Below are positions 1-9,606 of a stretch of 64,000 nucleotides of DNA, one piece after another. The stretch covers positions 3,782,001-3,846,000 of the forward strand of contig NZ_CP050854.1 in the NCBI RefSeq assembly GCF_017569925.1. The letters run 5' to 3'. Position 1 is the first letter of the stretch, and every line of letters starts with the position of its first letter. A program made the position numbers and the translations under genes. This stretch comes from Brenneria izadpanahii (GTDB lineage Bacteria; Pseudomonadota; Gammaproteobacteria; Enterobacterales; Enterobacteriaceae). Below the pieces are notes generated by a model. It was not told the DNA's origin. It did not search any database and saw only the letters and a list, made by a program, of their open reading frames with translations.

Positions 1-167
1 ATACCGGACGGCGTGTTCAGCGCTTTCTGCGTCGGCGTATGCAGATAAGATTCATCGCCGCTCACCTGCCGCTTATAGCGCTGATCGCTGGAACACGCAG
101 CTAACAACATCACCAGCGATACGCCAACAACTTTTGCCACCATCGACTTTTGTAATGAACCAGTCAT
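1..167 (-). CDS. bamC: BamC outer-membrane assembly lipoprotein (partial, N-terminal end)
   Basis: Only the first 55 codons are in the window; the gene runs off the left edge. The start ATG (complement of 165-167) has an AGGGAG Shine-Dalgarno site. The protein opens with a lipoprotein signal peptide ending in Leu-Ala-Ala-Cys, with the lipidated Cys at residue 25, followed by a BamC-like unstructured start. BamC is an accessory lipoprotein of the Bam complex, which folds beta-barrel proteins into the outer membrane. It follows dapA by 16 bases on the same strand, the known enterobacterial dapA-bamC operon. Confidence 0.9.
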   Translation of the reverse strand, partial: MTGSLQKSMVAKVVGVSLVMLLAACSSDQRYKRQVSGDESYLHTPTQKALNTPSG

Positions 168-183
168 TAAATCTCCCTAACGG

Positions 184-1062
184 TTACAGCAAACCAGCTT
201 GCTTCAATGCTCGCGCCAGCACCGTCTGACCGGATTCAGTCAGTGGCGTCATGGGCAGGCGAAGCGTATCGGTCGCCATGAGTCCCAATTCCTTACAGGC
301 CCACTTCACCGGAATAGGATTGGGTTCAACAAATAATTTCTGATGCAACGGCATCAGGCGCTGATTTAAACGGCGGGCTTCAACAAAATTGCCCTGCGCC
401 GCCAGCCTGCAAATTTCAGCCATTTCACGCGCGGCGATGTTCGCCGTAACGGAAATCACCCCTTTGCCGCCTAGTTGCATAAAGTCTAAACCGCTGGCGT
501 CATCGCCACTCAGCAGAATAAAATCTTCATTAACCAGCTCTTGGATCTGACTTACCCGACTTAAGTTCCCCGTCGCTTCTTTAATAGCTACAATATTTTT
601 GATTTCGGACAGGCGCGCGACCGTTTCCGGCAACATGTCGCAGCCCGTGCGAGAAGGGACGTTATAGAGAATTTGCGGCAGATCGGTATGCTCGGCGATC
701 GCTTTGAAGTGTTGATACAGCCCTTCCTGGGTAGGTCTGTTGTAATACGGCGTTACCGTCAGGCAACCCAAGACCCCGGTATCATGAAACCGCTTGGTCA
801 GCGAGATACCTTCCGCGGTGGCGTTGGCGCCGGTTCCGGCAATAACCGGGATGCGGCCATCGCACAATTCCAGCGTCATCATAACGACATCGCCATGCTC
901 TTCATGGCTCAGCGTGGCGGACTCCCCCGTCGTTCCGACGGAGACAATCGCCGATGTGCCGCTAGCAACATGATAATCAATAAGTTTTTTAAGGCTCGGC
1001 CGGTCGACGGCGCCCTTGGCGTCCATCGGCGTAACCAGCGCAACAATACTTCCCGTAAACAT
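184..1062 (-). CDS. dapA: 4-hydroxy-tetrahydrodipicolinate synthase
   Basis: This enzyme condenses pyruvate with aspartate semialdehyde, the first committed step of the diaminopimelate and lysine pathway in the cytoplasm. The 292-residue protein has the full set of active-site residues: Lys161 for the pyruvate Schiff base (in VAIKEATGN), Tyr133 and Arg138 ([10 protein letters not shown]) and Thr44-Thr45 (GTTGES). The frame is open for six more codons upstream, but the ATG at 1062 gives the E. coli length and has GGAGG nine bases ahead. It is transcribed toward bamC and diverges from gcvR, as in E. coli. No lysine riboswitch is visible upstream, and none is expected for this gene in enterobacteria. 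Confidence 0.97.
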   Translation of the reverse strand: MFTGSIVALVTPMDAKGAVDRPSLKKLIDYHVASGTSAIVSVGTTGESATLSHEEHGDVVMMTLELCDGRIPVIAGTGANATAEGISLTKRFHDTGVLGCLTVTPYYNRPTQEGLYQHFKAIAEHTDLPQILYNVPSRTGCDMLPETVARLSEIKNIVAIKEATGNLSRVSQIQELVNEDFILLSGDDASGLDFMQLGGKGVISVTANIAAREMAEICRLAAQGNFVEARRLNQRLMPLHQKLFVEPNPIPVKWACKELGLMATDTLRLPMTPLTESGQTVLARALKQAGLL

Positions 1063-1167
1063 TGGCCATTCCCTCCACAAACAAGTTCTTCATGGTACTT
1101 TTGACCTCTATGCAAAAGCAAGCGCGCAACGGCGTTGTAAGCGTTTGACGCACGGTTTTTTATAACG

Positions 1168-1323
1168 CTGCGAGCGGCATTAAAAATTCTTCTGGTTTTT
1201 TTATCACCGCCCGCCGCAAGCGGCGCTAAAGTTTCTCCCGGCTTTTTGATGGCGGGCCATCCCTGCCCGTCGCCCTCCGGGCCGCCGCAAGCGGCGTTAA
1301 AAATTGCCGGGAGCAATTTTTTA
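1168..1323 (+). repeat. tandem copies of a two-hairpin dispersed repeat upstream of gcvR
   Basis: Three adjoining copies are seen. A decayed one covers about 1168-1210. The second has hairpin A GCCGCAAGCGGC at 1213-1224. The third has hairpin A at 1284-1295, then GTTAAAAA and hairpin B with arms AAAAATTGC (1299-1307) and GCAATTTTT (1313-1321). Hairpin B looks like an intrinsic terminator and ends 47 bases before the gcvR start. The same module recurs at upp, nrdB and elsewhere in the window. The rest of the dapA-gcvR gap shows no other recognisable feature. Confidence 0.75.
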
Positions 1324-1368
1324 TGTTTACCATGTAATCCTCTAAGGGGAAGCACAGGACATACGATT

Positions 1369-1938
1369 TTGTCGAGCTTACAAGAACACTATCTGGTTAT
1401 CACCGCCGTAGGAGCCGACCGCCCAGGAATTGTTAACGCGATTACCCGTCACGTCAGCAGTTGCGGCTGTAACATCGAAGATAGCCGTCTTGCCATGCTG
1501 GGCGAAGAATTCACGTTTATCATGCTGCTTTCCGGGAGTTGGAACGCCATCACGCAGATCGAATCCACCCTACCGTTGAAAGGGGCGGAAATGGATTTAT
1601 TGATCGTGATGAAACGAACAGAGTCGCAGGCTCGGCCACCGATGCCGTCAACCGTTTGGGTTAAAGTGGATGTGGCGGACTCGCCCCACATCATTGAGCG
1701 TTTTACGGATTTATTTGACTCTCACCAAATGAACATTGCCGAATTAGTGTCCAAAACCCAACCAGCTGAGGGAGATCAGCCGCCAAAATTGCATATTCAA
1801 ATCACCGCGCACAGTCCTGCCACGTTGGACGGTTCAATTATTGAGCCGGCCTTTTATCAGCTATGTACAGAACTGCACGCACAAGGCAGTATTAGTGTCG
1901 TGAACTATCCACAGCATGAAGAGAAAGACGGAGAGTAG
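1369..1938 (+). CDS. gcvR: glycine cleavage system regulator GcvR
   Basis: GcvR is a cytoplasmic ACT-domain protein that binds GcvA and keeps the glycine cleavage operon off when glycine is scarce. The 189 residues hold two ACT domains (about 6-90 and 95-180), with family stretches such as GADRPGIV and SSCGCNIEDSR. No ATG gives the expected N-terminus. The TTG at 1369 (reading LSSLQEHYLV) is the best start, with AGGA nine bases ahead, and the length is close to E. coli GcvR (190). It is followed by bcp two bases after its stop, so the two are probably cotranscribed. The exact start is uncertain by a codon or two. Confidence 0.9.
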   Translation: MSSLQEHYLVITAVGADRPGIVNAITRHVSSCGCNIEDSRLAMLGEEFTFIMLLSGSWNAITQIESTLPLKGAEMDLLIVMKRTESQARPPMPSTVWVKVDVADSPHIIERFTDLFDSHQMNIAELVSKTQPAEGDQPPKLHIQITAHSPATLDGSIIEPAFYQLCTELHAQGSISVVNYPQHEEKDGE

Positions 1939-1940
1939 TG

Positions 1941-2408
1941 ATGAATACACTGAAAGCCGGTGATATCGCACCGAAATTTAGCTTGCCCGACCAGGACGGC
2001 GAACAAGTAGATTTAACCGACTTCCAGGGGCAGAAAGTATTGGTTTATTTCTACCCTAAAGCCATGACCCCCGGATGTACCGTTCAGGCTTGCGGTCTGC
2101 GCGACAACATGGACGAACTAAAAAAATATGGCGTGGAAGTCATTGGCATCAGCACGGACAAACCAGAGAAACTGTCCCTCTTCGCCGAAAAAGAGTTATT
2201 AAACTTCACCCTGTTATCTGATGAAGATCATCAGGTTTCGGAACAATTCGGCGTATGGGGTGAAAAAACGTTCATGGGGAAAACCTATGACGGTATTCAT
2301 CGCATCAGTTTCCTGATTGATGAAAACGGCAAGGTCATGAAGGTGTTTGATGATTTTAAAACCAACAACCACCATGATATCGTCCTGGAATACCTGAAAA
2401 CGGCCTGA
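1941..2408 (+). CDS. bcp: thiol peroxidase Bcp (peroxiredoxin Q family)
   Basis: Bcp reduces hydrogen peroxide and organic hydroperoxides with thioredoxin as electron donor, in the cytoplasm. The 155-residue protein has the AhpC/TSA fold with peroxidatic Cys46 in TPGCTVQAC and resolving Cys51, the short-spaced pair typical of the atypical two-Cys PrxQ class. The ATG at 1941 is preferred over a GTG just before it, because it matches the E. coli N-terminus (MNxLKAGDIAPKF). It sits immediately behind gcvR, the same arrangement as in E. coli. Confidence 0.96.
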   Translation: MNTLKAGDIAPKFSLPDQDGEQVDLTDFQGQKVLVYFYPKAMTPGCTVQACGLRDNMDELKKYGVEVIGISTDKPEKLSLFAEKELLNFTLLSDEDHQVSEQFGVWGEKTFMGKTYDGIHRISFLIDENGKVMKVFDDFKTNNHHDIVLEYLKTA

Positions 2409-2602
2409 GTCGCTCGTTTCCAGCAATATCGCCGGCATCTTGCATAAGGTGTCGGTTTATACCATCGCCGGTCTGCGCGCCAGGCAAACTATATTCCCTG
2501 CCGACCCCACGATTTTCCCGTATAAATATTTCTTTGTGCGCCCGCGCTGGCTAAGATGGTTAACAGGTTCCTTTATGTCTGTTGATAAGGTTATCTTCCG
2601 TT

Positions 2603-4066
2603 ATGTCTAGCCGGTTAAGAAAAACGGTCATTGCCGTCCTGTCGGGGGCGTTGCTGACCGCCAATATGCTTCCTGTCCAGGCCGAGATCCAGGATCAGCT
2701 GCCGGAGATCGGCACTACGGCCGGCAACACGCTTAGCATCAATCAGGAACTGGCCATGGGCGATTTTTATGTCCGTCAGTTGCGGTCCGGCGCGCCGTTG
2801 ATCAACGATCCCCTGCTATCCAATTACATCAATCAATTAGGCAACCGACTGGTCAAACAGGCTAATTCCGTACGCACCCCCTTTCACTTTTTCCTGATTC
2901 GCAATGACGATATCAACGCCTTTGCCTTCTTTGGCGGCAATGTCGTCTTGCACTCGGCATTATTCCGCTATGCGGACAACGAGAGCGAACTGGCCTCAGT
3001 GCTGGCGCATGAAATTTCGCATGTTACGCAGCGTCATTTGGCGCGCACCATGGAATCGCAACAGCGGAACGCGCCGCTGACCTGGGTCGGCGCGCTGGGC
3101 TCCATTCTACTGGCGATGGCTAATCCGCAGTTGGGGATGGCGGCGCTGAGCGGCACCATCGCGGGAAGCCAGCAAGGGCTGATTACCTTTACCCAGGCCA
3201 ATGAACAGGAAGCGGATCGCATTGGTCTTCAAGTGCTGCAGCGCGCCGGCTTCGATCCGCAGGCCATGCCGAATTTCCTGCAAAAACTGGCCGATCAGTC
3301 ACGATATTCATCCAAACCGCCGGAAATTTTGCTTACGCACCCCCTGCCGGAAAGCCGGCTGTCCGATGCGCGCAACCGGGCAAATCAGATGCGTTCCACG
3401 CCGGTGCAATCCTCTCAGGACTTCCTGTTCGCCAAAGTGCGCGTCTTCGGCATGTACGGTTCAACGGAACGTCCGCTGAGCGATGATTTACTGAATGCCT
3501 GGGCGAAGGGAAATGTCCGCGAGCAGTTGGCCGCCAAATACGGCGAGGCCATCCGCTTTTATCAGGCCAAAAAATACGATGAAGCGCGCAATCTATTGCA
3601 ACCTTTACTGAATAACGCCCCTGACAATCCGTGGTTTCTGGATTTAATGACCGATATCGATTTAGGGCAAAATCGCGCGTCGCAGGCTATCGCAAGGTTG
3701 GAGAAAGCATCGGGCATACAAACCAATCCCGTGCTCCAGCTCAATCTGGCGAACGCCTACGTTGAGGGGAAACAGCCCGCGGCCGCGAGCAAAATTCTCT
3801 ATCGCTACACCTACGCCCACGCTGACGATCCCAACGGCTGGGATTTGCTGGCGCAGTCTTCCGCCGCTCAAGGCGCCCGCGCGGAAGAGTTAGCCGCCCG
3901 CGCGGAAAGTCTGGCGCTGACCGGGAACCTCGATCAGTCGATCCGTTTACTGAGCAACGCCAGTTCGCTGGTGAAGCTTGGCAGTCTGGAACAGGCGCGC
4001 TACGACGCCCGCATCGATCAGCTACGCCAACTTCAACAACGTTTTCGTCAGTACCAAAAATCCTGA
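2603..4066 (+). CDS. bepA: beta-barrel assembly-enhancing protease BepA
   Basis: BepA is a periplasmic M48 metalloprotease and chaperone that helps mature LptD and degrades stalled outer-membrane proteins. The 487-residue protein starts with a signal peptide of about 27 residues. It has the zinc motif HEISH (His136, Glu137, His140), the third-ligand segment NEQEAD, and a C-terminal half rich in TPR-like helices (about 310-480). The ATG at 2603 gives exactly the E. coli length; a TTG seven codons earlier is in frame but adds nothing recognisable. Its own Shine-Dalgarno site is weak and distant. A short overlapping upstream frame is reported separately. yfgD follows after 22 bases. Confidence 0.95.
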   Translation: MSSRLRKTVIAVLSGALLTANMLPVQAEIQDQLPEIGTTAGNTLSINQELAMGDFYVRQLRSGAPLINDPLLSNYINQLGNRLVKQANSVRTPFHFFLIRNDDINAFAFFGGNVVLHSALFRYADNESELASVLAHEISHVTQRHLARTMESQQRNAPLTWVGALGSILLAMANPQLGMAALSGTIAGSQQGLITFTQANEQEADRIGLQVLQRAGFDPQAMPNFLQKLADQSRYSSKPPEILLTHPLPESRLSDARNRANQMRSTPVQSSQDFLFAKVRVFGMYGSTERPLSDDLLNAWAKGNVREQLAAKYGEAIRFYQAKKYDEARNLLQPLLNNAPDNPWFLDLMTDIDLGQNRASQAIARLEKASGIQTNPVLQLNLANAYVEGKQPAAASKILYRYTYAHADDPNGWDLLAQSSAAQGARAEELAARAESLALTGNLDQSIRLLSNASSLVKLGSLEQARYDARIDQLRQLQQRFRQYQKS

Positions 4067-4088
4067 TGGAATGAAGGAAAACTTTCTG

Positions 4089-4445
4089 ATGACCAAGAAC
4101 GTCACGATTTACCACAACCCGCGCTGCTCCAAAAGCCGCGAAACGCTATCGCTGCTGAAACAGCGCGGCATTACGCCCCAGGTGGTGCTATATCTGGAAA
4201 CGCCGCCCGATGCCGATACCCTGGATCGCTTGATTCATCAACTCGGTCTGAACAGCGCGCGCGATCTGATGCGCCGTAAAGAAGACCTTTATCGTCAGCT
4301 AAATCTTGCCGATGACAGTCTGACCGAAGCCCAACTTATTCAGGCGATGATTGAACATCCAAAGTTGATCGAACGCCCCATTGTGGTTGCGGGCCAGCAG
4401 GCGCGCATCGGCCGTCCGCCGGAACAGGTATTGGAAATTTTGTAA
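4089..4445 (+). CDS. yfgD: ArsC/Spx-family protein YfgD
   Basis: This 118-residue thioredoxin-fold protein belongs to the arsenate reductase (ArsC-like) family. It has the conserved motif NPRCSKSRET with Cys13 and a C-terminal RPIV...RIGRPPE segment. Such proteins are often annotated as arsenate reductase, but the YfgD branch lies outside arsenic operons and its true substrate is not settled. The ATG at 4089 is chosen because AAGGAAA lies eight bases upstream and it matches the E. coli start; an ATG six codons earlier has no good site. It forms an operon with bepA and converges on hda. Confidence 0.92.
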   Translation: MTKNVTIYHNPRCSKSRETLSLLKQRGITPQVVLYLETPPDADTLDRLIHQLGLNSARDLMRRKEDLYRQLNLADDSLTEAQLIQAMIEHPKLIERPIVVAGQQARIGRPPEQVLEIL

Positions 4446-4462
4446 GCGGGCAAGCGCCCAGG

Positions 4463-5164
4463 TTACAACCCGAGGATCTCTTTCACGAAGGGAATAGTCA
4501 ATTTGCGCTGGGCGGTGATGGAGGCATGATCGAGCTGATCCAGCGTCATAAATAGGGTGCGCATTTCACGATCCAGCCGTTTAAGCAGAAAACGGCTGAC
4601 ATCTTCCGGTAGTTCGAAACCGCGCAGTTTCGCCCTCAGTTGCAATGCCTCGCCTTTTTCCTCATCGGACAGCGGCTGAAGTTTATAAATCTGTCCCCAA
4701 TCCAGCCGGGAAGAGAGATCGGGCAAATGCAGATTGAGCTGACGAGGGGGACGATCGCCGGTGATCAACAACCGGGTGCGCCCGGTTTCCTGAATACGAT
4801 TATAGAGGTTAAACATCGCCATTTCCCAGGCTTCGTCACCCGCGATGGATTCGATATTATCGATACACACCAGCGCCAGTTGCTCCATGCCGTCCAGAAC
4901 TTCGGGTACGAAATAGGCGCGCTTATCGAGCGGCACATAACCGACCGCCTGGCCGTGATGGGATAAATCAGCGCATGCCGCGTGCAGCAGATGACTACGA
5001 CCGCCCCCTTCCCGCGACCAGAAATAAATATAGCTTCCGTGTTCCTGACGCAGAGCGGCGTTGATGGCGGCGAGAAGAGACGCGTTTTCTCCCGGATAGA
5101 AACTGGAGAACGTTTCGTCATCGGGTAAATACAGAGGCAATGAAAGCTGTGCCGGCGTGTTCAG
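4463..5164 (-). CDS. hda: DnaA regulatory inactivator Hda
   Basis: Hda is an AAA+ protein that, bound to the DNA-loaded beta clamp, triggers DnaA-ATP hydrolysis after initiation and so prevents re-initiation. The 233-residue protein has the N-terminal clamp-binding motif QLSLPL (about residues 5-10), a DnaA-like Walker A variant around GGGRSH and the sensor-2 region near RLDREMRTL. The start is taken as CTG (complement of 5162-5164), with GAGG five bases ahead. E. coli hda also uses CTG, and the residues from here match its N-terminus. A TTG five codons further upstream keeps the frame open but lies before the GAGG site. Confidence 0.93.
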   Translation of the reverse strand: MNTPAQLSLPLYLPDDETFSSFYPGENASLLAAINAALRQEHGSYIYFWSREGGGRSHLLHAACADLSHHGQAVGYVPLDKRAYFVPEVLDGMEQLALVCIDNIESIAGDEAWEMAMFNLYNRIQETGRTRLLITGDRPPRQLNLHLPDLSSRLDWGQIYKLQPLSDEEKGEALQLRAKLRGFELPEDVSRFLLKRLDREMRTLFMTLDQLDHASITAQRKLTIPFVKEILGL

Positions 5165-5258
5165 AATAACCTCAAGCAAGACAGGCAGGGGAAACGAAAT
5201 CAGTCTATCACAGAAACTTGACCCTGTTGAGTCAGTTGCGTCGAGTTAGGCCAGTAAA

Positions 5259-5282
5259 CCGGCGGCCCCAAAGGGCCGCCGG
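5259..5282. repeat. perfect 10-bp inverted repeat between hda and uraA
   Basis: Arms CCGGCGGCCC (5259-5268) and GGGCCGCCGG (5273-5282) flank the loop CAAA. It lies downstream of uraA and upstream of hda, both on the minus strand. There is no T-run on either side, so it may be a Rho-linked or attenuating hairpin rather than a classical intrinsic terminator. Confidence 0.6.
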
Positions 5283-5390
5283 CGCTTCACATCAGGGGAA
5301 ATCCGCGTCAGACGTTAATCCTTACGGCAATTAGCGCCGAGAACGCGTTCGCCATCTCTCCGCGGCCGTCAAACATCGGCAAACATATGC

Positions 5391-6683
5391 TCAACGCGGG
5401 GCCGACTCTTCCGTGTCCGGCGCATCAAGAATCACTTCTTCAGCGCGGAACAGGCTAATCACCTTAAACAGCAGGCTCATGCCGATCCCCACCACCGTCG
5501 CCAGCGCCATCCCTTTCAGTTCGGCCGCGCCCAGATGCACCTTCGCGCCGCTGACGCCAATAATCAGGATAACGGAGGTCAAAATCAGGTTTTGCGCCTT
5601 GTTGTAATCCACTTTGGATTCAATCAGAACACGGATGCCGGACGCGCCAATCACCCCATACAGCAACAGCGATACGCCGCCCATAACCGGAACCGGAACG
5701 GCCTGAATAGCGGCCGCCAGCTTACCGACGCAGGACAACAGAATGGCGAGGACCGCCGCGCCGCCGATCACCCAGGTGCTGTATACCTTGGTAATCGCCA
5801 GTACGCCGATATTTTCACCGTAGGTGGTGTTCGGTGTGGAGCCGAAGAAACCCGACAGCATGGTGGAAACACCGTTGGCGAACAGGGAACGATGCAGCCC
5901 CGGATCACGCATCAAATCTTTCTTTACGATATTGGCGGTAACGACCAGATGCCCGACATGTTCGGCGATCACCACCAGCACCGCCGGCAGAATGGTCAGA
6001 ATGGCGAACCATTCAAAACGCGGGGTATAAAATGTCGGCAACGCGAACCAGTGCGCCTGCGCGATAGGCGTCAGATCCACGGCGCCCATGGCGAATGACA
6101 GCGCATAACCGGCCAAAACCCCGATAAGAATCGGGATAATCGCCAGAAAGCCACGAAATAGCACCGAGCCCAAAATCGTTACCGCCAGCGTCACCAGTGA
6201 AATCGTCACCGCCGACGTATCGACAGAGGCGCCGTCGGCAGGCAGCAAACCGGCCATCCCCGCCGCCACGCCGGCCAGTTCCAGGCCGATAACGGCAACA
6301 ATCGCCCCCATCGCCGCGGGCGGGAATATCACGTCCAGCCATCCCGTTCCCGCTTTCTTGACGATCAGCGCCACCAGACAGAACAGGAAGCCGCAGACAA
6401 TAAATCCGCCCAGCGCCACCTCGTACCCCAGAGGCAACAGCAGCAACACCGGCGAAATAAACGCAAAACTGGATCCCAGATAGGCAGGGATCTTGCCTTT
6501 ACAGATAAATAAATAGAGCAAAGTGCCAATGCCGTTGAATAACAACACGGTAGCCGGGTTAATTTTGAACAGAATAGGGACCAGCACGGTGGCGCCGAAC
6601 ATCGCAAACAGATGTTGGAAACTCAGCGGAATGGTTTGCAACAAGGGGGGACGTTCACTTACCCCGATGGCGCGACGAGTCAT
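5391..6683 (-). CDS. uraA: uracil:H+ symporter UraA
   Basis: UraA is an inner-membrane importer of uracil, working with Upp in pyrimidine salvage. The 430-residue protein is almost wholly hydrophobic, with the 14-segment NCS2 (7+7) fold expected. The substrate-binding residues lie in IAEHVGHL and in TTYGENIG (corresponding to Glu241 and Glu290 of the E. coli protein). The ATG at 6683 (MTRRAIGVSERPP) is identical to the E. coli start and has GAGGA before it. It lies downstream of upp on the same strand, as in E. coli, but here a terminator and a dispersed repeat separate the two. Confidence 0.96.
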   Translation of the reverse strand: MTRRAIGVSERPPLLQTIPLSFQHLFAMFGATVLVPILFKINPATVLLFNGIGTLLYLFICKGKIPAYLGSSFAFISPVLLLLPLGYEVALGGFIVCGFLFCLVALIVKKAGTGWLDVIFPPAAMGAIVAVIGLELAGVAAGMAGLLPADGASVDTSAVTISLVTLAVTILGSVLFRGFLAIIPILIGVLAGYALSFAMGAVDLTPIAQAHWFALPTFYTPRFEWFAILTILPAVLVVIAEHVGHLVVTANIVKKDLMRDPGLHRSLFANGVSTMLSGFFGSTPNTTYGENIGVLAITKVYSTWVIGGAAVLAILLSCVGKLAAAIQAVPVPVMGGVSLLLYGVIGASGIRVLIESKVDYNKAQNLILTSVILIIGVSGAKVHLGAAELKGMALATVVGIGMSLLFKVISLFRAEEVILDAPDTEESAPR

Positions 6684-6799
6684 CTTTGTATCCTCGGTAA
6701 AATGGCTATTTATCGTGTGCGGCATGATGTCCGCACCTGTTATTACAGCCGCACCCAACTCGCCCAAAGCGCATATTTCAGGCAGGAAGATGCTGTTAT

Positions 6800-6866
6800 G
6801 GCTGTGGACCGCCGCCGACAACGCCGCAAGCGGCGGCCCCAAGGGTGGCGGGCAGGAATGGCCGCC
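6800..6866. repeat. dispersed repeat copy between upp and uraA
   Basis: Hairpin A GCCGCAAGCGGC is at 6823-6834, flanked by GGGGCC and GTTGTC on the reverse strand. The upstream arm TGGCGGCCATTCCTGCCC resembles the copy before gcvR. The second, terminator-like hairpin of the family is missing or decayed here. Confidence 0.6.
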
Positions 6867-6868
6867 AT

Positions 6869-6895
6869 AAAAAAGCCGACTGATTAAGCCGGCTT
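6869..6895 (-). terminator. intrinsic terminator after upp
   Basis: On the minus strand AAGCCGGC, a seven-base loop and GTCGGCTT (one G-U pair) are followed by six T residues. It starts six bases after the upp stop codon. It should reduce read-through from upp into uraA. Confidence 0.75.
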
Positions 6896-6900
6896 ACCTG

Positions 6901-7527
6901 TTATTTAGTACCAAATATTTTATCGCCCGCGTCGCCCAGGCCCGGCATGATATAGCCATGCTCATTAAGACCTTTATCAATCGCCGCGGTGTAGAGCTCG
7001 ATATCCGGATGCGCTTTCTCCAGCGCGGCAATCCCTTCCGGCGCAGCCACCAGCACCAGCACCTTGATGCTCTGACAACCCGCCTTTTTCAGCAGATCGA
7101 TGGTGGCGATCATTGAGCCGCCGGTCGCCAGCATCGGATCCACCACCAGCGCCATACGTTCATCTATATTGGAAACGAGCTTTTGGAAATACGGCACCGG
7201 CTCCAGCGTTTCTTCATTACGATAGATCCCCACCACGCTGATGCGGGCGCTGGGAACATTCTCCAGCACGCCTTCCATCATCCCTAAGCCGGCGCGCAGA
7301 ATAGGCACCACGGTAATTTTTTTGCCTTTGATTTGATCGACTTCAACCGGACCGCACCAGCCTTCAATGGTGACTTTCTCCGTCTCTAAACCGGCGGTTG
7401 CCTCATAGGTCAATAAACTTCCCACTTCGGAAGCCAGCTCACGAAAACGCTTGGTACTAATATCGTTCTCACGCATCAGACCAAGTTTATGTTTGACGAG
7501 CGGGTGTTTCACCTCGACGATCTTCAT
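6901..7527 (-). CDS. upp: uracil phosphoribosyltransferase
   Basis: Upp converts uracil and PRPP to UMP in the cytoplasm, trapping the uracil brought in by UraA. The 208-residue protein matches E. coli Upp from [14 protein letters not shown] onward. It has the PRPP loop DPMLATGGS and the uracil-binding C-terminus [12 protein letters not shown]. The ATG at 7527 has AGGGAGA upstream. The frame is open a further 40 codons into the repeat region, which is not coding. It diverges from purM. A two-hairpin repeat with a terminator-like stem lies 28 bases before the start codon. Confidence 0.97.
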   Translation of the reverse strand: MKIVEVKHPLVKHKLGLMRENDISTKRFRELASEVGSLLTYEATAGLETEKVTIEGWCGPVEVDQIKGKKITVVPILRAGLGMMEGVLENVPSARISVVGIYRNEETLEPVPYFQKLVSNIDERMALVVDPMLATGGSMIATIDLLKKAGCQSIKVLVLVAAPEGIAALEKAHPDIELYTAAIDKGLNEHGYIMPGLGDAGDKIFGTK

Positions 7528-7555
7528 CAGTATTCTCCCTAGACAGTGGACGGTC

Positions 7556-7690
7556 AAAAAAACGCTTGGCGCGTTTTTAAACTCCGCTTGCGGAGGCCCG
7601 CAGGGCAGCCGGCGGGGTAGCCACACCACGAGCGTTTTTAACGTCACAACGTGACGGCCCGCAGGGCGGCGGCTGGACGCTAGCCATAAA
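7556..7690 (-). repeat. two tandem copies of the two-hairpin dispersed repeat upstream of upp
   Basis: Read on the minus strand, the proximal copy is GCGGGCC, hairpin A TCCGCAAGCGGA (7583-7594), GTTTAAAAA and hairpin B with arms AAAAACGC/GCGTTTTT (7558-7578) plus a T-run. The distal copy has a different hairpin A, GTCAC-GTT-GTGAC (7643-7655), then GTTAAAAACGC. The stems differ in sequence from those at gcvR and nrdB yet still pair. Confidence 0.7.
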
Positions 7691-7809
7691 AAAATCGCCG
7701 GATTATACCGCTTTTTTGAACGAGTAACATACGGTTAAGCCTGATCCAGATCAACCGATAAGGGAAATTGCGCGGGATAAGGAAAAATGGAAACCCGGTG
7801 ACTCATCGC

Positions 7810-7825
7810 TCGCAAACGTTTGCTC
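7810..7825 (+). promoter_or_regulatory. PurR operator upstream of purMN
   Basis: The 16-mer TCGCAAACGTTTGCTC matches 13 of 16 positions of the PurR consensus ACGCAAACGTTTGCGT. It lies about 80 bases before the purM start. E. coli purMN has a PurR site at the same place. It implies repression of purMN when hypoxanthine or guanine is abundant. Confidence 0.88.
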
Positions 7826-7906
7826 GCGCTGTTAGAATTAGCGCGCTCCATTTTTTAACCGACACTGTTTTTAACCACAAATTGTAACCTCCGTGGGGAC
7901 TCCGTA

Positions 7907-8944
7907 GTGACCGACAAAACCTCTCTCAGCTATAAAGACGCAGGCGTGGATATTGATGCGGGTAATGCATTGGTAGACCGTATCAAAGGTGTAGTGAAAC
8001 AAACCCGCCGCCCTGAAGTTATGGGTGGTCTGGGTGGTTTCGGCGCCTTATGCGCCTTACCGCAAAAATACCGTGAACCCATTCTGGTTTCCGGCACTGA
8101 CGGAGTCGGCACCAAGCTGCGTCTGGCTATGGATCTCAAGCGTCATGACACCATTGGCATCGATCTGGTCGCCATGTGCGTCAACGATCTGGTCGTGCAA
8201 GGGGCCGAACCCTTATTCTTCCTGGATTACTACGCCACCGGAAAACTGGACGTTGATACGGCCGCCAGCGTAATCGCAGGCATCGCCGAAGGCTGTAAAC
8301 AATCAGGCTGCGCGCTGGTTGGCGGCGAAACGGCGGAAATGCCGGGCATGTATCACGGCGAAGATTATGACGTTGCCGGCTTCTGCGTCGGCGTGGTTGA
8401 AAAATCTGAAATCATCGACGGCAGTAAGGTACAGGCGGGCGACGTGCTGGTTGCCCTGGCCGCCAGCGGCCCGCACTCAAACGGCTATTCGCTGGTGCGC
8501 AAAATTCTGGAAGTCAGCAAAACCGATCCGGCTCAGGTCGCACTGGAAGGCAAGCCGTTGGCCGACCATCTGCTGGCGCCGACAAAAATCTACGTTAAAT
8601 CGATTCTGTCGCTGATTGAAAAAATTGACGTGCACGCTATTTGCCATCTGACGGGCGGCGGCTTCTGGGAAAACATTCCGCGCGTACTGCCGGAAGGCAT
8701 GCAGGCAACGATTGACGAATCAAGCTGGCAGTGGCCGGCGGTATTCAACTGGCTGCAACAGGCGGGCAACGTCAGCCGGCGCGAAATGTATCGCACATTC
8801 AACTGCGGCGTTGGTATGATTGTCGCACTGCCAGCCGAACAGGCAGACGAAGCCATCGCATTGTTAAACAGCAGTGGCGAAACCGCATGGAAAATCGGCG
8901 TGATTAACCAAACTGACGCCGGAGACGCAGTGGTCATTAGCTAA
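7907..8944 (+). CDS. purM: phosphoribosylformylglycinamidine cyclo-ligase (AIR synthetase)
   Basis: PurM closes the imidazole ring of purines, making AIR from FGAM with ATP. The 345-residue protein starts with GTG, as in E. coli ([20 protein letters not shown]). It shows the nucleotide-binding glycine-rich segment [23 protein letters not shown] and [11 protein letters not shown]. It is the first gene of purMN, with TAATG overlap to purN. A PurR operator lies upstream. Confidence 0.97.
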   Translation: MTDKTSLSYKDAGVDIDAGNALVDRIKGVVKQTRRPEVMGGLGGFGALCALPQKYREPILVSGTDGVGTKLRLAMDLKRHDTIGIDLVAMCVNDLVVQGAEPLFFLDYYATGKLDVDTAASVIAGIAEGCKQSGCALVGGETAEMPGMYHGEDYDVAGFCVGVVEKSEIIDGSKVQAGDVLVALAASGPHSNGYSLVRKILEVSKTDPAQVALEGKPLADHLLAPTKIYVKSILSLIEKIDVHAICHLTGGGFWENIPRVLPEGMQATIDESSWQWPAVFNWLQQAGNVSRREMYRTFNCGVGMIVALPAEQADEAIALLNSSGETAWKIGVINQTDAGDAVVIS

Positions 8945-9582
8945 TGAAAAACTTTGTTATCCTGATATCGGGTCAAGGAAGCAACTTGCAGGCGTTGATA
9001 GACGCCTGCAAGCGCGGCCGTATTAACGGTGAGATAGCAGCGGTCTTTAGCAACAATCCTGAAGCCTACGGTTTACAGCGCGCGCAAGAGGCGGGGATAC
9101 CGGCCCATGTCATTAACCCGGCGGATTTCGCCGACCGCGCCGCTTATGATGCGGCGCTGGCGCAGGAAATCGAACAGTATGAACCGGCGCTCATTGTTCT
9201 GGCGGGGTATATGCGAATTCTCAGCCCTGAGTTTGTGGCGCAGTTCTCCGGTAAGATGCTCAATATCCACCCGTCCCTGTTGCCCAAATACCCTGGATTG
9301 CACACCCATAGCCAGGCATTGAAAAACGGCGACGGCGTGCATGGCACATCGGTGCATTTTGTGACGGACGAACTGGATGGCGGCCCGTTGATCCTGCAGG
9401 CCAAAGTACCGGTATTCACCAATGACACCGAAGAAAGCCTGAAACAACGCGTTCATGTACAAGAGCACACCATTTATCCCCTGGTGGTCAGTTGGTTCCT
9501 TTCCGGCCGCTTAAAAATGCGGGAAAATGAAGCCTGGCTGGATGGCGTGCGTATTCCTCCGCAAGGATATGCCGCAGAATAA
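8944..9582 (+). CDS. purN: phosphoribosylglycinamide formyltransferase (10-formyl-THF dependent)
   Basis: PurN transfers the formyl group of 10-formyltetrahydrofolate to GAR, the third step of purine synthesis. The 212-residue protein has the catalytic Asn and His in LNIHPSLLPKYPG and the Asp in TDELDGGP. Its ATG overlaps the purM stop by one base, so the two are translationally coupled. In E. coli the next chromosomal gene is ppk; here iron-uptake genes follow, so the conserved block ends at this gene. Confidence 0.96.
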   Translation: MKNFVILISGQGSNLQALIDACKRGRINGEIAAVFSNNPEAYGLQRAQEAGIPAHVINPADFADRAAYDAALAQEIEQYEPALIVLAGYMRILSPEFVAQFSGKMLNIHPSLLPKYPGLHTHSQALKNGDGVHGTSVHFVTDELDGGPLILQAKVPVFTNDTEESLKQRVHVQEHTIYPLVVSWFLSGRLKMRENEAWLDGVRIPPQGYAAE

Positions 9583-9606
9583 CCTTCATTCGTATTCACG
9601 ATAACC

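Noticed and set aside
1246..1368. N-terminal extension of gcvR up to an ATG at 1246
   Set aside because: The added 41 codons run through the dispersed repeat and do not match any GcvR N-terminus.
3741..4115. Open frame antisense to the end of bepA
   Set aside because: A high-GC mirror frame of a well-supported gene with no family resemblance.
6684..6842. 53-residue N-terminal extension of UraA
   Set aside because: The ATG at 6683 matches the E. coli start exactly and has a good ribosome site.
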